From NCBI RefSeq assembly GCF_000003815.2, contig NC_049995.1, forward strand, positions 1,268,587-1,332,586: a DNA stretch of 64,000 nucleotides. Reading direction: 5' to 3'. A program made the translations under genes and the position numbers. The notes under the pieces were generated by a model. The model made no database searches. It was not told the origin of the DNA and worked only from the letters and a program-made list of their open reading frames with translations. The DNA comes from Branchiostoma floridae. Taxonomy: Eukaryota > Chordata > Leptocardii > Amphioxiformes > Branchiostomatidae. Shown here piece by piece: positions 24,701 to 36,210 of the stretch (position 1 is the first letter of the stretch; every line of letters starts with the position of its first letter).

Positions 24701-27700
24701 CGGTGGTTTTAATTTCGTGGTAGCACCGTGCGCTGTAGTCTCTTACTGCCATGGAAAAATGTTCACGGTGGTTTTAAATTCGTGGTGAAGCGGCCGCTGT
24801 GAAAACCGCGAACATTAAACAATTGCGAAAGTTTCTGCATTTACAGTTCGTCGTAGAGTGAAATTTGTTATCACCAAGCACAGTAGGGTTATCTTCTCTG
24901 GATACTTCTAAAGAACGCTTGCAGACAGTACAAAAAGTTAGGTGTGATGGGTCGTTCAATTTAATATAACCAGCTGCTGTCGAAGAGGTGTGTTACGACG
25001 AAGGGCAGTTATACCCGCCCGGCTATATATTTTAGATACAGATACAGAATCTATTACAAATCATTTTCTTCCTCTTTGCAAAAAATCTTTATGCTTGGAT
25101 ACATTGCTAGAAATAATCCAACTTTTCATAGGGACTGTTTCAGTTTCCAGTGCAATTTAATTATCATATGGTTACGTTCTGTGTTTGTAAAATCCATAGT
25201 TGAAGAGTTTTATTTTGAGCTTTGTTCCAACACAACGAAAATACTCCCAATGAATTTTCAGTCGATCTCACCAACATCTGTGTTCACGTTTTACTGCGCT
25301 GACATTTCGGAAGTCGGAAGTGTATTGACGTCAGGGGTGAATCAAAAATTGACGAGATCGACCAAAAATTCATGGAATTGTTTTCGTTGTCTTGAAACAA
25401 AACTCAAACTTTACAGCGTGGTATGATTGTAACGTTATACGTCTAAACCAAAGTATCTTCCTAGAAACGTCGATGAAGGTTAGACAACTGCTTTTGGCAT
25501 ATTTTCCTAGAATTGTTGTATTAGTCGTAACTGTAAAATGAGAGTAAATACAGATAACTGTTATAGTTTTCTCCCAGTTACTACATTGAATTACAACATT
25601 ACTATCTAATTATGAGATTACTCATAACCAGTATTTTTGTTCTCGTTTCTCTTGTTCTGCTAAAATAGCTGTTGCAGCACATGAACGTCGGAGTCAACAT
25701 GCAGTACATGACGCTGGTGACAGGGGCCGCTGTTCCCGTCCAGGCTGGTGACCGACTGTTTATGGAAATCGAGAGCGCACGTGACTGCACCATGTACTTC
25801 CTCGGGTCGGATTTAGGTAAGAAAGCGAAGCATTACACAGTACAAGTGACCACTATGGGTCGATGCCTCTGTACGATTGACTCAAAATCTAGGTAGAAAT
25901 GACTGTAAATTGTACTCTACTTCGCTCTTGTTATTTTCCTCGACCGGTAAGCCGCAAAACGCGTGAATGACTGACCATATAATCTGTTCATTTGTCAATA
26001 GGTCCAACATCCGGAGCACTGAATCTGCTTTTGCACCCCTACTGGCCACCGCCACCATAGATAACCACTTTGTTCTCTAAATATTTCACCGTCCTAAAAA
26101 CTTCTACCTGGAAGCTATGTGACTCCACTGAGCACCCCCCCCCCCCCCAAAAAAAAGTCTAGGGTCGGCAGGTTTTTGTGGGTAGTTATAGGGAAACAGG
26201 AAACACAACATTTTTTCCTAAGCTTAGAGCTTTCTTTTGTCTTAGAGCTGTGATCTTCCTGGAGATGGTAGGCTGATTTATATTGATTTAGGGGGTACAG
26301 TTTGTTTGCCACCTTGCTATCTCGTCCATCTCCAGGAATCGGCGGGTTGAACGTGCTTTGGCTGCCCCACCAGAAGTCTGCTGTCCTGATGGGCGAGCTG
26401 TACAACAACGGACAGCTGGAGGGGGTGGCTCAGAGACAGGTGCTGCGCTTCACCGAGAAGAACAACACCGACCCCACCGTGCTCAAACTCAACAAGAACG
26501 GCAGAGTCACGTGAGTGTTGCCTAGCGACGTTCATTAGGTTTGATTAATTCGGTCTAACTTACGGTGGACTCTCACTGCACTTGTGGCTTTGGCTAGAAC
26601 CGTCTCTCTGATAGAACCATAGCCCCGTGTTTGAGGAAAACCATATATCGAGCACGTTAAATAGTGTCCTTCCCTGTGTGAGTTGTTTAAAACCTACAGT
26701 CCTGTGGCCGCATATGGTACGGGCCGCAATTAATGTCGTATGAGGTCACCTGATTTAGCGCGAAATGTCAGACGCTCCAGACCCTTGAGATTTTGCCCCT
26801 CCTATTGTAAGTTCCTCGCAATTCAGCCCCTGGCTGCGATGAGAGAGTAGTAGGTCACCCAATAAGATTTTATTTGATACATATACCAATATTAAGGTAC
26901 ATGAATAAATCACATTAGCTCCTCCATTTAACGTCCTATCTGAGGGCGGCCCTTACCGAAGCTAGGTACTCATTTTCACCTGAAAAGTGAAATAAAGTGA
27001 AGTGAGGAAAGTCGTGTAAAGTGCCTTTCCCTAAGCGAACCCGTTACCTCTGGGGTCTAGGTCAAACTCCTAACTGATTGAGCTACTAGATAAAGAAGAA
27101 AAGCATTTCTATTGTATGTATTCCTCCCCAGGTTTTTGAAGCCAGGACGAGTGAACGTGAACTACCATCAGAACATCATCCACTCGTGTGACTACGCCAG
27201 CATCACAGCGTACTATCACGGCCTGGCTATATCGGACCCCGTCCCCTTCATGCAGCAGGTACGGACTTACAGACTCCCAACATGTCAACACTAAGCGACG
27301 ATTTTTCCACATTTTATTCACAAGTCATAAATTACAGAACATTCACAAATATTCTCCTACTCATTTGTATCACCATTTAACATACGACTAAATAGACACA
27401 ACTTTAACCCTATCCAGGCTCATTCGGCCCGCCTTCGTATTTTCAAAACGGCTAATTGTACAATCACTAAATTTGCCGAAGGCTAATAGCAAGTACATGG
27501 TAGAAACATACTAGTAAGAAAGATACGTGTGACAATGAACACTGATCAGTAAGCATCATTCCCAACACATGCACATCTAAACATGCTCTCGCGAGAGTAC
27601 AGCGTGACGAGAATGCACGTGAGCTCGCACGAAAGCGAGGACCGGGAAAGTTGATGTTTGTTTCAGATAGTCTTTACCCAGGGTGGCCTGCATGGATCAT

Positions 27701-27941
27701 GCAGATCTAACTATACTGTTTATTACGTTCCGTCGTAGTCGTATCACAACATCCTTTGTATATATTTCCACAGGTCCTTGGTAACACTAACGCGAAAGCG
27801 GAAGGCATCTACCTTAGCGGGTCGTACGACGTGGAGGAAGGTTCCCAGATCTACCTACAGATGACCTGCAAACGGGGCAGGATCAACGGGGTGGGGGAGG
27901 GGCACTTCAGCACGCTGTCTGTACTCTGGATCATGCCGTAG
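16500..27941 (+). CDS. Secreted kringle / TNFR-EGF / triple C1q-TNF-like module protein, complete
   Basis: Thirteen exons: 16500-16635, 18081-18347, 19558-19675, 20056-20190, 21189-21366, 22095-22385, 23064-23285, 23802-23983, 24463-24592, 25669-25816, 26336-26510, 27132-27258 and 27774-27941. All introns are GT/AG and phases agree throughout (1,1,2,2,0,0,0,2,0,1,2,0), giving 2277 nt and 758 residues. Residues 10-30 are a signal peptide ([20 protein letters not shown]); ATG 16527 is an alternative start with a good Kozak context. Residues 46-134 are a kringle with all six Cys. Residues 135-173 are a short charged coiled coil that could drive oligomerisation. Residues 174-310 are TNFR-type Cys repeats with a calcium-binding EGF (DIDEC) inside. 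Residues 310-758 are three related beta-rich modules like C1q/TNF heads, each with two Cys. Protein family assignments are from motif reading. An extracellular recognition or adhesion role is inferred. No named orthologue was recognised. Confidence 0.9.
17100..17290. repeat. CA-rich microsatellite in intron 1
   Basis: Imperfect CA/CT run. The open frames on both strands here are microsatellite artefacts. Confidence 0.95.
18081..18347 (+). other. Kringle domain exon
   Basis: A single symmetric phase 1-1 exon carries a whole kringle. The six Cys occur in the contexts TDCYK, LDCQRW, NFCRNP, PWCYT, EFCPV and NPC, with the classical spacing. The motifs [16 protein letters not shown] and RPWCYTTDP fit the family closely. 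Exon-per-domain with symmetric phase is the typical basis for shuffling of this domain. Confidence 0.95.
18790..19275. repeat. TG-rich microsatellite tract in intron 2, ending at a sequence gap
   Basis: GTGTGT/GTGCGT runs occupy 18790-18978 and 19170-19297, interrupted by a hairpin element at 19005-19150. The tract abuts an assembly gap, consistent with an assembly problem. Confidence 0.95.
19005..19150. mobile_element. Hairpin element with perfect 31 bp arms
   Basis: Arms 19062-19092 and 19112-19142 are exact reverse complements (start CCGGGAAAGGAATATATGCC). Another five pairs (CTCGC/GCGAG) follow after one mismatch, leaving a loop of about 7 nt. The arm motif GCCGGGAAAGGAA also occurs singly at 19022-19032 and in the relative at 56276-56350. 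Confidence 0.85.
19298..19397. other. Assembly gap (100 N)
   Basis: Run of N inside the TG microsatellite of intron 2. Exactly 100 N suggests a gap of unknown size. Confidence 1.
20220..20408. mobile_element. MITE-like element, family A copy 2
   Basis: The core CTTTCACACTGGGTATATCA, AAAAGTGTGACTGAGA and the right end GGTCGCAGAGAG...CTAGTGAAAAGGGGG match the copy at 6326-6564. The left terminus lacks the CCCCC/TTTCCACTAG end and is truncated. It lies in intron 4 of the kringle gene. Confidence 0.75.
20995..21150 (-). mobile_element. SINE with tRNA-like head, minus strand
   Basis: On the minus strand it begins with an A-box-like TAACTGGTAGAGCA and a B-box-like GGTTCGATGCT, spaced as in a tRNA. 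The SINE body follows (GTGCACTTTACATGACTTTCC, CTCACTCCACC). It lies in intron 4 of the kringle gene. Confidence 0.65.
21729..21779. repeat. (TA)n microsatellite
   Basis: About 50 bp of nearly pure TA in intron 5 of the kringle gene. Confidence 0.97.
23440..23610. mobile_element. Short dispersed element, family B copy 1
   Basis: Shares CCAGTTA-TTGCACAACGGAT, TGGTCCAGCT-AATAACTT-type segments and CGGATAATTGCACGAAA with 45335-45475, in the same order. The ends are roughly inverted. It lies in intron 7 of the kringle gene. Confidence 0.65.
24638..24847. mobile_element. MITE-like element with ACTGTAAATGCA termini
   Basis: The left end ACTGTAAATGCATTTAAGTT is inverted at the right end (…TTTCTGCATTTACAGT). 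The interior repeats GTTCACGG/CGTGGT-type segments. Length 210 bp. It lies in intron 9 of the kringle gene. Confidence 0.75.
26590..26880 (+). mobile_element. SINE 3' body fragment
   Basis: Has ACGTTAAATAGTGTCC, CTGTGGCCGCATATGG, GTCGTATGAGGTCACC and GCAATTCAGCCCCTGGCTGC, as in the copies at 4095 and 43700. It sits next to a minus-strand SINE fragment, in intron 11 of the kringle gene. Confidence 0.65.
26920..27095 (-). mobile_element. SINE 5' fragment with tRNA-like head, minus strand
   Basis: The minus strand reads GAGTTTGACCTAGACC, AACGGGTTCGC, CACTTTACACGACTTTCC and then AAATGAGTACCTAGC and GGACGTTAAATGGAGG. These are the head and early body of the SINE family, in intron 11. Confidence 0.6.
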
Positions 27942-28600
27942 ACTGTTACGTTGTCGTTGTTGCTATATCCAACTTTTTCAACAATTACAATCAAAATTAA
28001 AATGAAGAACGAAGACCACTTTTATACCAAACCGTTTTGTGAAGTTTGTGTAATTTCATGTGGAATATCATTCAGTTCAGTTCATCCTCAGAGAGGTAAC
28101 ACCAGCGTCTCCGCATGTTTCTGTCCAGCATGGTTGAACGGAGCTCGAATATAAATATGAATAGAGAAAGGCACTACTAAAGAACTAATGTGTGGACAAA
28201 GAAGTCAAAAGATATATTTGAAGAATTTTTTCGAACATACATTTTTGTTACGTTAAAAGGCTACAATGTTATTTGGCTATTGTTGCCTGTCTTGTAAAGT
28301 GTACGTAGATTTTATTTAAGACATTTAAGGCTCTGTGTTTTCAAAAATATATTAACCATTTGCAACAATCTTGAATCGCAATGTAAGGTGACAAAAAAAC
28401 GAGACGCAAAAGAAAGGACATATTGCTCTTTTAAACTGAATGATGTTTTTCCCATGCTCCTTGAAAATATATCAGTTTTGTCCCTCTGTGTTTCTTGGTA
28501 AAATCTTAATAATTTTTTAAAAACTGGTTTCACACAATGTATTCCTTACATTTACATGGTGAAATTCCTTTAGCTTTTATCATTTTGGCTCAAGGCATGC
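27942..28600 (+). other. 3' flank of the kringle gene
   Basis: AT-rich sequence after the TAG at 27939-27941. A weak ATTAAA occurs near 27995. No convincing AATAAA or gene was seen. Confidence 0.4.
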
Positions 28601-29985
28601 AGGGAGACAGGCAGATAGGGAGACAGTAGACAGGAATGCAGCAGGCAGGTAGGCTGACAAACGGGGAGACCGACAGGGAGGCAAACAGATGACAGAAAGA
28701 CAGACAGGGAGGCAGACAGATAGGGAGACAGACGGGGAGGCTAACATACAGAGAGACAGACATGGAGGCAGAGAGACAGGGGGACAGACAGACAGGTAGA
28801 CAGACGGGGAGGCAAAAATACAGAGAGGCAGACAGGGAGGCAGAGAGACAGGGGGCAGACAGACAGGGAGACAGACACACAGGGAGACAGACACACAGGG
28901 AGACAGACAGGCAGACAGACGGGGGCAAACAGATAGGGAGGTAGGCAGATAGACAGGGAGGCAGACAAACATAAAGACCTACAGAGAGACAGCCAGACAG
29001 GGAGACAGACAGACAGGGAACCAGACAGGGAGGCAGACAGACAGGGAGTCAGGAAGGCGGGAAGACAGGGAGACAGACTTCGAGGTAGACAGGGAGGGAG
29101 ACAGGCAGACAGGGAGCCACACAAACAAGCAGGCAGCTGGCCAGACAGACAGACAGGGAGGCAGACAGACGGGGAGATAGACAGACATGTAGTCAGACTG
29201 ACAGGGAGCAAGACAGACAGAGAGACAGGGAGGCAAACATACAGGCAGGGTGCGGCAAGACAGGAAAGTGACAGACTGGGAGGCTGACAGACATGGAGGC
29301 AGACAGACAGGGAAACAGATACACATTGAGGCAGCAGGCAGGGAGGCAGACAGACAGGTCGACAGACAAAGGTAGACAGACAGAGAGGCAGCAGACAGGG
29401 AGGCAGACAGGCAGGAAGCTTGAAGGAGACAGACAGGGATTTACCAGACAGACAGGCAGACCGATAAACAGGATAGCAAGAAATACGGGTGACAGACTTG
29501 GAGGCAGACAGACAGGGAGGCAGACAGACAGGGAGTGAGACAGGCAGGAGCTTGAAGCAGACAGGCAGCGATTCACCAGACAGGGAGGCCAACGGACAGG
29601 AAGGCAGACCGACAGAAAGAGATACAAACAAGGAGCAGGACAGACAGGAGGCAGGCAGACAGGTAGACAGACAGATGGACAAACAGGGAGGTAGACAGGG
29701 AGGCAGAGAGGTAGACAGACGTTGAGGCAGACAGGAAGGGAGTCTAAAGCAGACAGACAATGATTTAGACAGACAGATAGACAGACAGACAGGGAGCATG
29801 ACAGACAGGGAGCCAGACAGACAGGTAGGAAGACAGACAGGCACTACAGACTGACAGAGAGATTGGGGGCAGACAGTAATGGAGGCAGACAGACAAGGAG
29901 CTAAACAGACAGGGAGGCAGACAGACAGGGAGACAGACAGAGAGACAGGGAGGCAAACAGACAGGCGGGCAGACAGACAGCAAAC
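28600..29985. repeat. GACA/GGCA-type minisatellite array
   Basis: About 1.4 kb of interspersed GACAGACAGGGAGGCAGACA units with a 4 bp base period and higher 8, 12 and 20 bp groupings. The minus strand has a 433-codon open frame of CLSVCLPV-type repeats, which is a by-product of the period and not a gene. Confidence 0.95.
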
Positions 29986-29989
29986 CCAC

Positions 29990-30149
29990 AGACCATAATC
30001 AGGTGCGACCTGAGCCAAGACTACATCGAAGGAGGAACGCACACTACAGTCCCTCCAGACATCCTGCCGACTTCACTAGTACCAGACATCACCATTCAGG
30101 ATCCTATACAACAAACACTGAACTTGGTTAATGAAAGAAACTTGCACAG
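29990..30149 (+). other. Orphan coding-like segment ending in a splice donor
   Basis: Directly after the GACA array, one frame is open (IRCDLSQDYIEGG..., ILPTSLVPDITIQD, NLVNERNLHR) and ends at AG|GTAAGT (donor 30150). The composition is balanced, unlike the array. No family was recognised and no partner exon found. It could be a transposon remnant or a chance frame. Confidence 0.25.
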
Positions 30150-33100
30150 GTAAGTTACAGGGCTAGCCTTGTTACAGTTGAAGCAGGGAGCAGAGGGTTG
30201 AATTAACGGCGAGAACACTGCAAAGCTGACGTCGCTCTGTCCGGTAAGCTACAAAGACCGTGAAGTTAGACATCTTAAAAGTAGACTGGGAAAGTGCCAC
30301 TTTATGCACCCTATGCTATCTACTGTGCTAAAAACACGCCTACATGGGACTGTATACGTCAGGACTGTTCATCTACAGAAACTAGCTGTGAGTCATCAGT
30401 GTCTAAATATTATCAAAAGTAAGGTTAATTTTTTTAAACGCTTTCAATCTGTCCGATTACATTGTAATTCTTTAATACCTTACGCCCTCTTGATAAACAA
30501 AGGGCTGTCCTAGGTTTTAGTGTGTACATTCATCTTCTGAAGAATAAAGATGATTTTAACCCCCTGTCTCAGTCACTACAAAGTGCAACAATGTTCCATA
30601 TTGTGATGGACTCTCTGCGCATTCTTCACGCCCGGTATCGCTAAACCCGACACTTTAAAAAACTTGCGTAAATTAAACAAAAACTACACAATAACGACGA
30701 CAAGCTTCCCAAATTCTTCACTGCGTTTGTGTATTGTGGCCAATTTTAAGATAAACAGTACAATTTTTTAAAGACTTTTGACAAATTTGTTCGCCGGCGA
30801 CATGTTTTCCTGGTACGGCATTATGCATTAATTTGAAAAACCCTTCCTCATTGACTGTACCTAATCAGGTCATCGCTTTCGCCAGGTACCGAGCGTAAAA
30901 TTCATTTAGCCGCGACGATGCAGCTGGGACACATACGTCACGCGCGGCAACGTGACTATATATGGTAACACACAGGAAAGGCGGCGGGCTCAGTGAAAAT
31001 ATGAATACTGTTAAAAGCTAGAGCTGTATTTTTGCAATATTCAGACGCTCCAGCCTTGTGGATCAAAAATGTAACCTGGCGATGCTAACTAGAACTGCAA
31101 CCTATCGTGGTCAAGAGTCGTCGATTCGAAATGCATTACGCTAAACTATTGTATGGAACGATGGAACTGCTACCAAATATACCAACAGTATATACTACAC
31201 TACTAAAAAGGCAATGTCATAGCTAAACTTTATATCCGTTCGCATAATTAGAACGCACCTACGGGAAAGGTCACCTAGCACCCAACTACATCCCGGACAG
31301 TAGCGGTCTGCAACCATTTCTTAACTTATCCTCTTCATATTAAACCTATACTGGCCAGAATAAGTAACAATAATGTAAAAGACAAGTATTTTGAATCTCT
31401 GATGAAGTTGATTGGGGAGTTAATTGCTTCACTCTATATGGTCGTTTTTTGTTTTAGTTTTTGCCAACCAACACATTGCTATCAACAATATATTAACTGT
31501 ACGTGAAATTTAAGTTTTCAAATTCTAATTTCTGGTTGCTGACCAATGAAATTCTGTTAAATGTATACAAGGACAAATGTGTAAATGACTGTACTGTCGA
31601 AGAAAAGCCAAAGACCTAGCTTATGACATTTGCCCTTCCAATTAACGATTTTGTGGTTGAATGATCATCAAAGAAACCCTTACGTAAGATCGTCACTTTC
31701 CCACGATTGCATAGAGGAACGTTGACCGGTGGAGGTCATTTTTTTTGGCCGGTATACAAACGATCTTGCCAAAAAATAACAGAACAAAACTTCTCTATCC
31801 ATGTCTGTTATAGACACAACACATTTATTTCATCACCAGATGTTTTTAAAGTAGACGATATTCTCCAATCTTGGAGATCCATTAAAAACGTTGGGAAACA
31901 AATTTTTCAACGCTCCAAAAGCCACTTGCATATGCAGCTTCGTGCAGGTAAAATTGGAGCTGTGCAGGTTTTTCTGGTGTCTACTTGCAGCTTTTCTACA
32001 CAGGTCCATGTACTGGGTTCGGTACAGAAATCTCCTGTGATGCAGGTGTATATGTGGATTGTTATTAGCTGCATTGACTGTTACCAGCTGTAAGGTATAA
32101 GATAAAAAAAGCAATGGTTCCTGAGCAATTCTAGTATCATCCATACTCAGATCAGAGTGTTGCAGATAAAATTTGTCTGGTGCAGGTAATTTTAAATATT
32201 ACTTGCACCGATACAGGAATGCTAAAAGTACGTCGAGCCCATATCAATATCAATAACCTTAGTAAACCAACCTAAACTAAACACATACCACACTTGAACC
32301 TTATAGTGAGGCTGCGGTATCACAACTCAGGCTTGGTAAACTCATGCTCTGGGGTAATAGTATCGTCAGCAAATAATAGAGCAAAAATTTTGATTCATAC
32401 GGATGCCAATTCAGCTTTGATAAGAAATGAAAGACGACCAAGAACAGATTTTTGTTGAAAGGACCTAGAATAGATCTTGTTGTACAACACATTTTAAGAT
32501 GATATATTATTTTCATTAGTTATAAATTTGTTTCTGTTTGTTAAAACGTGTGTTAGCAAATACATATAGCGGAGTTGTTCATACTTAAACTGTTTGTTAA
32601 AGAATATAAATTATCTACATTATTAAACGTTTTAAAAAGTCATTTAATAACTCCTATATTAGTAATTTGTACCATCCATTGTCTTTTACATTTCCGTCGG
32701 ATCCGTGGTTTCTTATGTTTTATTTATTTGAACTAAAAAAAGTGAATGTATCATTTTCTTAAGTTGTGGTTATTTGGTCAACAAGTCGTAACAGTGCCTT
32801 GTACGTAATTCATTAAGTTCTTTTCATATTATCTATGAATGGTTTTAGTTGTTAAATTCTACAAACATTTGAAATGGATTGTTTCTCAACATTTTTAACA
32901 CCTTCCTTTCCTTCAGTCACTCTAGTACTGTTGTTGTTTTAATTGAACATTTATACATTGATTAGAATGCAGATAGCAATCCACTCAATCTGAAACAACT
33001 TATATTGGCGCCGCTGTCAAAACAAAATGAAAATAGCATATAATATAGGGTTGATGACCCGCTTCCTTCGGTGTATATATACGGTGCCATAATTCCTATA

Positions 33101-33286
33101 ACCCACGAATAAACGACCGAGTCCGAATATTCTTGCACCCATTGGAGCATTTTGATAGTTACAGTTGCATTGAGATGTGAATCGATCTGATAATTGAATA
33201 CATCGAGAATTTATGACAGGATTGGATAGTATTCAACCTTATAAATAGGATATACAGGATTGAATTATTCAACAGTGCCTATTCTT
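30150..33286. other. Intergenic, no gene seen
   Basis: AT-rich sequence. 31350-31710 contains a diverged single copy of the unit that is tandemly repeated at 34585-35585. Confidence 0.5.
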
Positions 33287-33631
33287 TATGCCTAGGTTAC
33301 ACATAGCCGAATTTAGCTCCCGAACACCAGCCGACCCTTAGCCGACTCAGGTCGGCTGTTGTTCGGGAGCAGTCTGACCACGCCTATCTTTTAGCGCCGA
33401 ACATGTCCCGAACATGTCCCAACCATTTCCCGACCAGTAAATGACTTACTCTCGACTGTGTCCCGAATGCTAACTAACCTATTACCAACCATCCGACCAG
33501 CCGACTCACCCGAACGCCGGCCGACTCATCCGAACGCCAGCCGACTACAGCCGACTAGCTCCCGAATCACTCCTAAACCATAGTCGGGAGAGAGTCGGGA
33601 GCCAAATTCGGCTATGTGTAACCTAGGCATA
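33287..33631. mobile_element. Non-autonomous DNA transposon with 35 bp TIRs
   Basis: TIRs 33289-33323 and 33595-33629 match with one mismatch (TGCCTAGGTTACACATAGCC outermost) and are flanked by TA on both sides (33287-33288, 33630-33631). The interior is made of short GCCGACT/CCGAAC repeats and a palindrome (AGCCGACTCAGGTCGGCT). No open frame of note. A TA target suggests a Tc1/mariner-type mobiliser, but that is inference. Confidence 0.85.
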
Positions 33632-34584
33632 AACCTGTATGTCTTGATAGAGCCCTGTCAAGCAACATGAAGTTTTTTTTCGCCAAACGACGACAAATCA
33701 TAAACTTTAAGATGGTGATGAATCGCAGCCCAGAAACAACCACATATAGCTGGCCTTGGAGTATTCTGTCCACTTGTACCTCTGCTTAGAACTGTCTTAG
33801 CAGATTTCCAGGACCTTGGGTGGTAGTTCTGCAAATTCTACACACTGCTGTCTTGATTTCAGCCATTCTGGGATTAAAAAATCAGACGAAAATCCAATTC
33901 AGTCTTTCTAAAGAGATGACAAATTAGGCTCCTAATAGAGGAACTACAGTTGTTCTTTATACATACAAATATTGGTCAAGAATGTTTGAACCCCTACTGC
34001 AATAAGTATAATGTAAAATGATGTGTCATATTCGAATATATTCAATTGACATCATTGCCCTAAAATCCGGCCATGTTTACTCTCGTTGAAGAGATAGAAT
34101 ATGCTTGAGTGAACTAGTACCACGATCAAGACTCTGTTGTTGTTGACAACATGCATGTTTACGAAGATATTTCGGAAAAGCAAGCACTCTGATAAGCCTA
34201 CGTTACCATAGCATGTGTAGAGGGAGACAAGAGGAGAGGGTACCTACCTCTGAATATCTTTACGCTCCATTTTGTTAACTTTGCTGTGTTTTTCAACTCG
34301 TTCAACTCCACCTGTCAAGTTGGCAGTGCGTGTGTGGTCACCGTCTGGTGCGGCTATTTCCAGAACTGTGTCTCGAATCTTAACTGGCCAAAACAAATAA
34401 CAATAATGTAAAAGACAAACATTTTAAATTCCTGTTTGAGATAATGTGTGCGTGTGTGTGTGTGTTTTGGGGGGGGGGGGGGACTGCCTCAAAATATATG
34501 CTCGCTTTTGCCAACCAACACATTGCTATCAACATTTTTTTTTACTGTATATGAAAACATTTGTAACATATATGTTACATGTAT

Positions 34585-35585
34585 AAAAGGACAAAAGTGC
34601 AAATGACTGTACTGTCGAAGACAAGTCAAAGACCTAGCTTATGCCATTTGTCCTTGCAATTAACGATTTTGTTGTTGACGGATCATCTAAAAAAAAACTT
34701 ACGTAAGATCGTCACTTCCCCACGATTAAACGTTTGGTGTCTGGTGTGGCTATTTTCAGAACTGCTTGTCCACTTGTATCAAATCTTAACTGGCCAAAAC
34801 AAATGACAATAATGTAATAGACAAACATTTAAAATTCCTGTTAGAGATAATGGGGGGGGGGCTGCTTCAATAAAAGGACAAAAGTGCAAATGACTGTACT
34901 GTCGAAGACAAGTCAAAGACCTAGCTTATGCCATTTGTCCTTGCAATTAACGATTTTGTTGTTGACGGATCATCTAAAAAAAAACTTACGTAAGATCGTC
35001 ACTTCCCCACGATTAAACGTTTGGTGTCTGGTGTGGCTATTTTCAGAACTGCTTGTCCACTTGTATCAAATCTTAACTGGCCAAAACAAATGACAATAAT
35101 GTAATAGACAAACATTTAAAATTCCTGTTAGAGATAATGGGGGGGGGGGCTGCTTCAATAAAAGGACAAAAGTGCAAATGACTGTACTGTCGAAGACAAG
35201 TCAAAGACCTAGCTTATGACATTTGTCCTTGCAATTAACGATTTTGTTGTTGACGGATCATCTAAAAAAAAACTTACGTAAGATCGTCACTTCCCCACGA
35301 TTAAAGGTTTGGTGTCTGGTGTGGCTATTTTCAGAACTGTTTGTCCACTTGTATCAAATCTTAACTGGCCAAAACAAATGACAATAATGTAATAGACAAA
35401 CATTTAAAATTCCTGTTAGAGATAATGGGGGGAGGGGTGCTTCAATAAAAGGACAAAAGTGCAAATGACTGTACTGTCGAAGGCAAGTTAAATACCAAGC
35501 TTATGACATTTGTCCTTGCAATTAACGATTTTGTGGTTGACGGATCATCTAAAAAACACCTTACGTAAGATCGTCACTTAATTAC
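34585..35585 (+). repeat. 287 bp tandem repeat, about 3.5 copies
   Basis: Units start (AAAAGGACAAAAGTGCAAAT) at 34585, 34872, 35160 and 35447 and are nearly identical. Each contains ACTGTACTGTCGAAG, CTTACGTAAGATCGTCAC, CTTAACTGGCCAAAACAAAT and a G tract. The short open frames at 34579 and 34884 are the same frame in two units. A diverged ancestor copy lies at 31350-31710. Confidence 0.95.
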
Positions 35586-36210
35586 GATACGATACAATAA
35601 GTGTTGTATAAGATGGTTACGTAAGATTCGCCAAGTAGTTCCCACGGTACTGATACACTTAAGTGCAGCTTAATCATAGACTTGTAGAAGCGACCGGTAA
35701 TTATCCTTTACAAGTTGGTAAATGAGGTGTAAGAGTTCTGACGATGGAAAGAGGCGATGGCAAGGTAATAAGCTGCACCCATGAGAAATAAGTGGCCCGC
35801 ATGTACTGATTATGTAAGAGAAAAACGACCTTCGAAGTCCTCACATGTCCATTCCCCAACAACAAGTCTATTAAGATCAAGAACATTTATAATAGTACAA
35901 GAGAAAAATGTATGTTAATTTGAATATCTTGAAAGAAATAAAACCCTTCAATTTTGAAATTTGAGTTTCATGATAAAAAGAAATTAATAAACCAAATTTA
36001 CTTGTAGGTAGGTTTCCATGATTTAGTCCTACATCATCACTCGTTGATATACAATGCAGGTCTACTAGGAGGCTGTGATTAGTTGCATCTCGTTATTGAG
36101 CACAAAAGCCTTATTCAAAATTGACCAATAGCATCGAAAGTTGCCAAAGCATACAGGCTGGTGATGTCATATTTACCTGTGTAAAAGAAGTACGTATTGG
36201 TTAGACTCTA

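Larger units (their letters stand above)
22196..27941 (+). other. Three tandem C1q/TNF-like beta modules
   Basis: Residues about 310-485, 485-612 and 612-758. Each module contains an FS/LN-x-LWLPH strand, a hydrophobic strand with Cys (HTCANYM, LACSGPE, HSCDYAS), a V..G(D/E/S)x(L/I) strand typical of C1q/TNF folds ([33 protein letters not shown]) and a second Cys 2-5 residues later. Modules 2 and 3 share intron positions and phases (phase 2, then phase 0), supporting duplication. The fold assignment is inferred from strand pattern. Confidence 0.65.

Noticed and set aside
28741-30042. 433-codon minus-strand open frame rich in CLSVCLPV
   Set aside because: Produced by the GACA-type simple repeat, which lacks stops in this frame. 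No start context, domain or splice sites.
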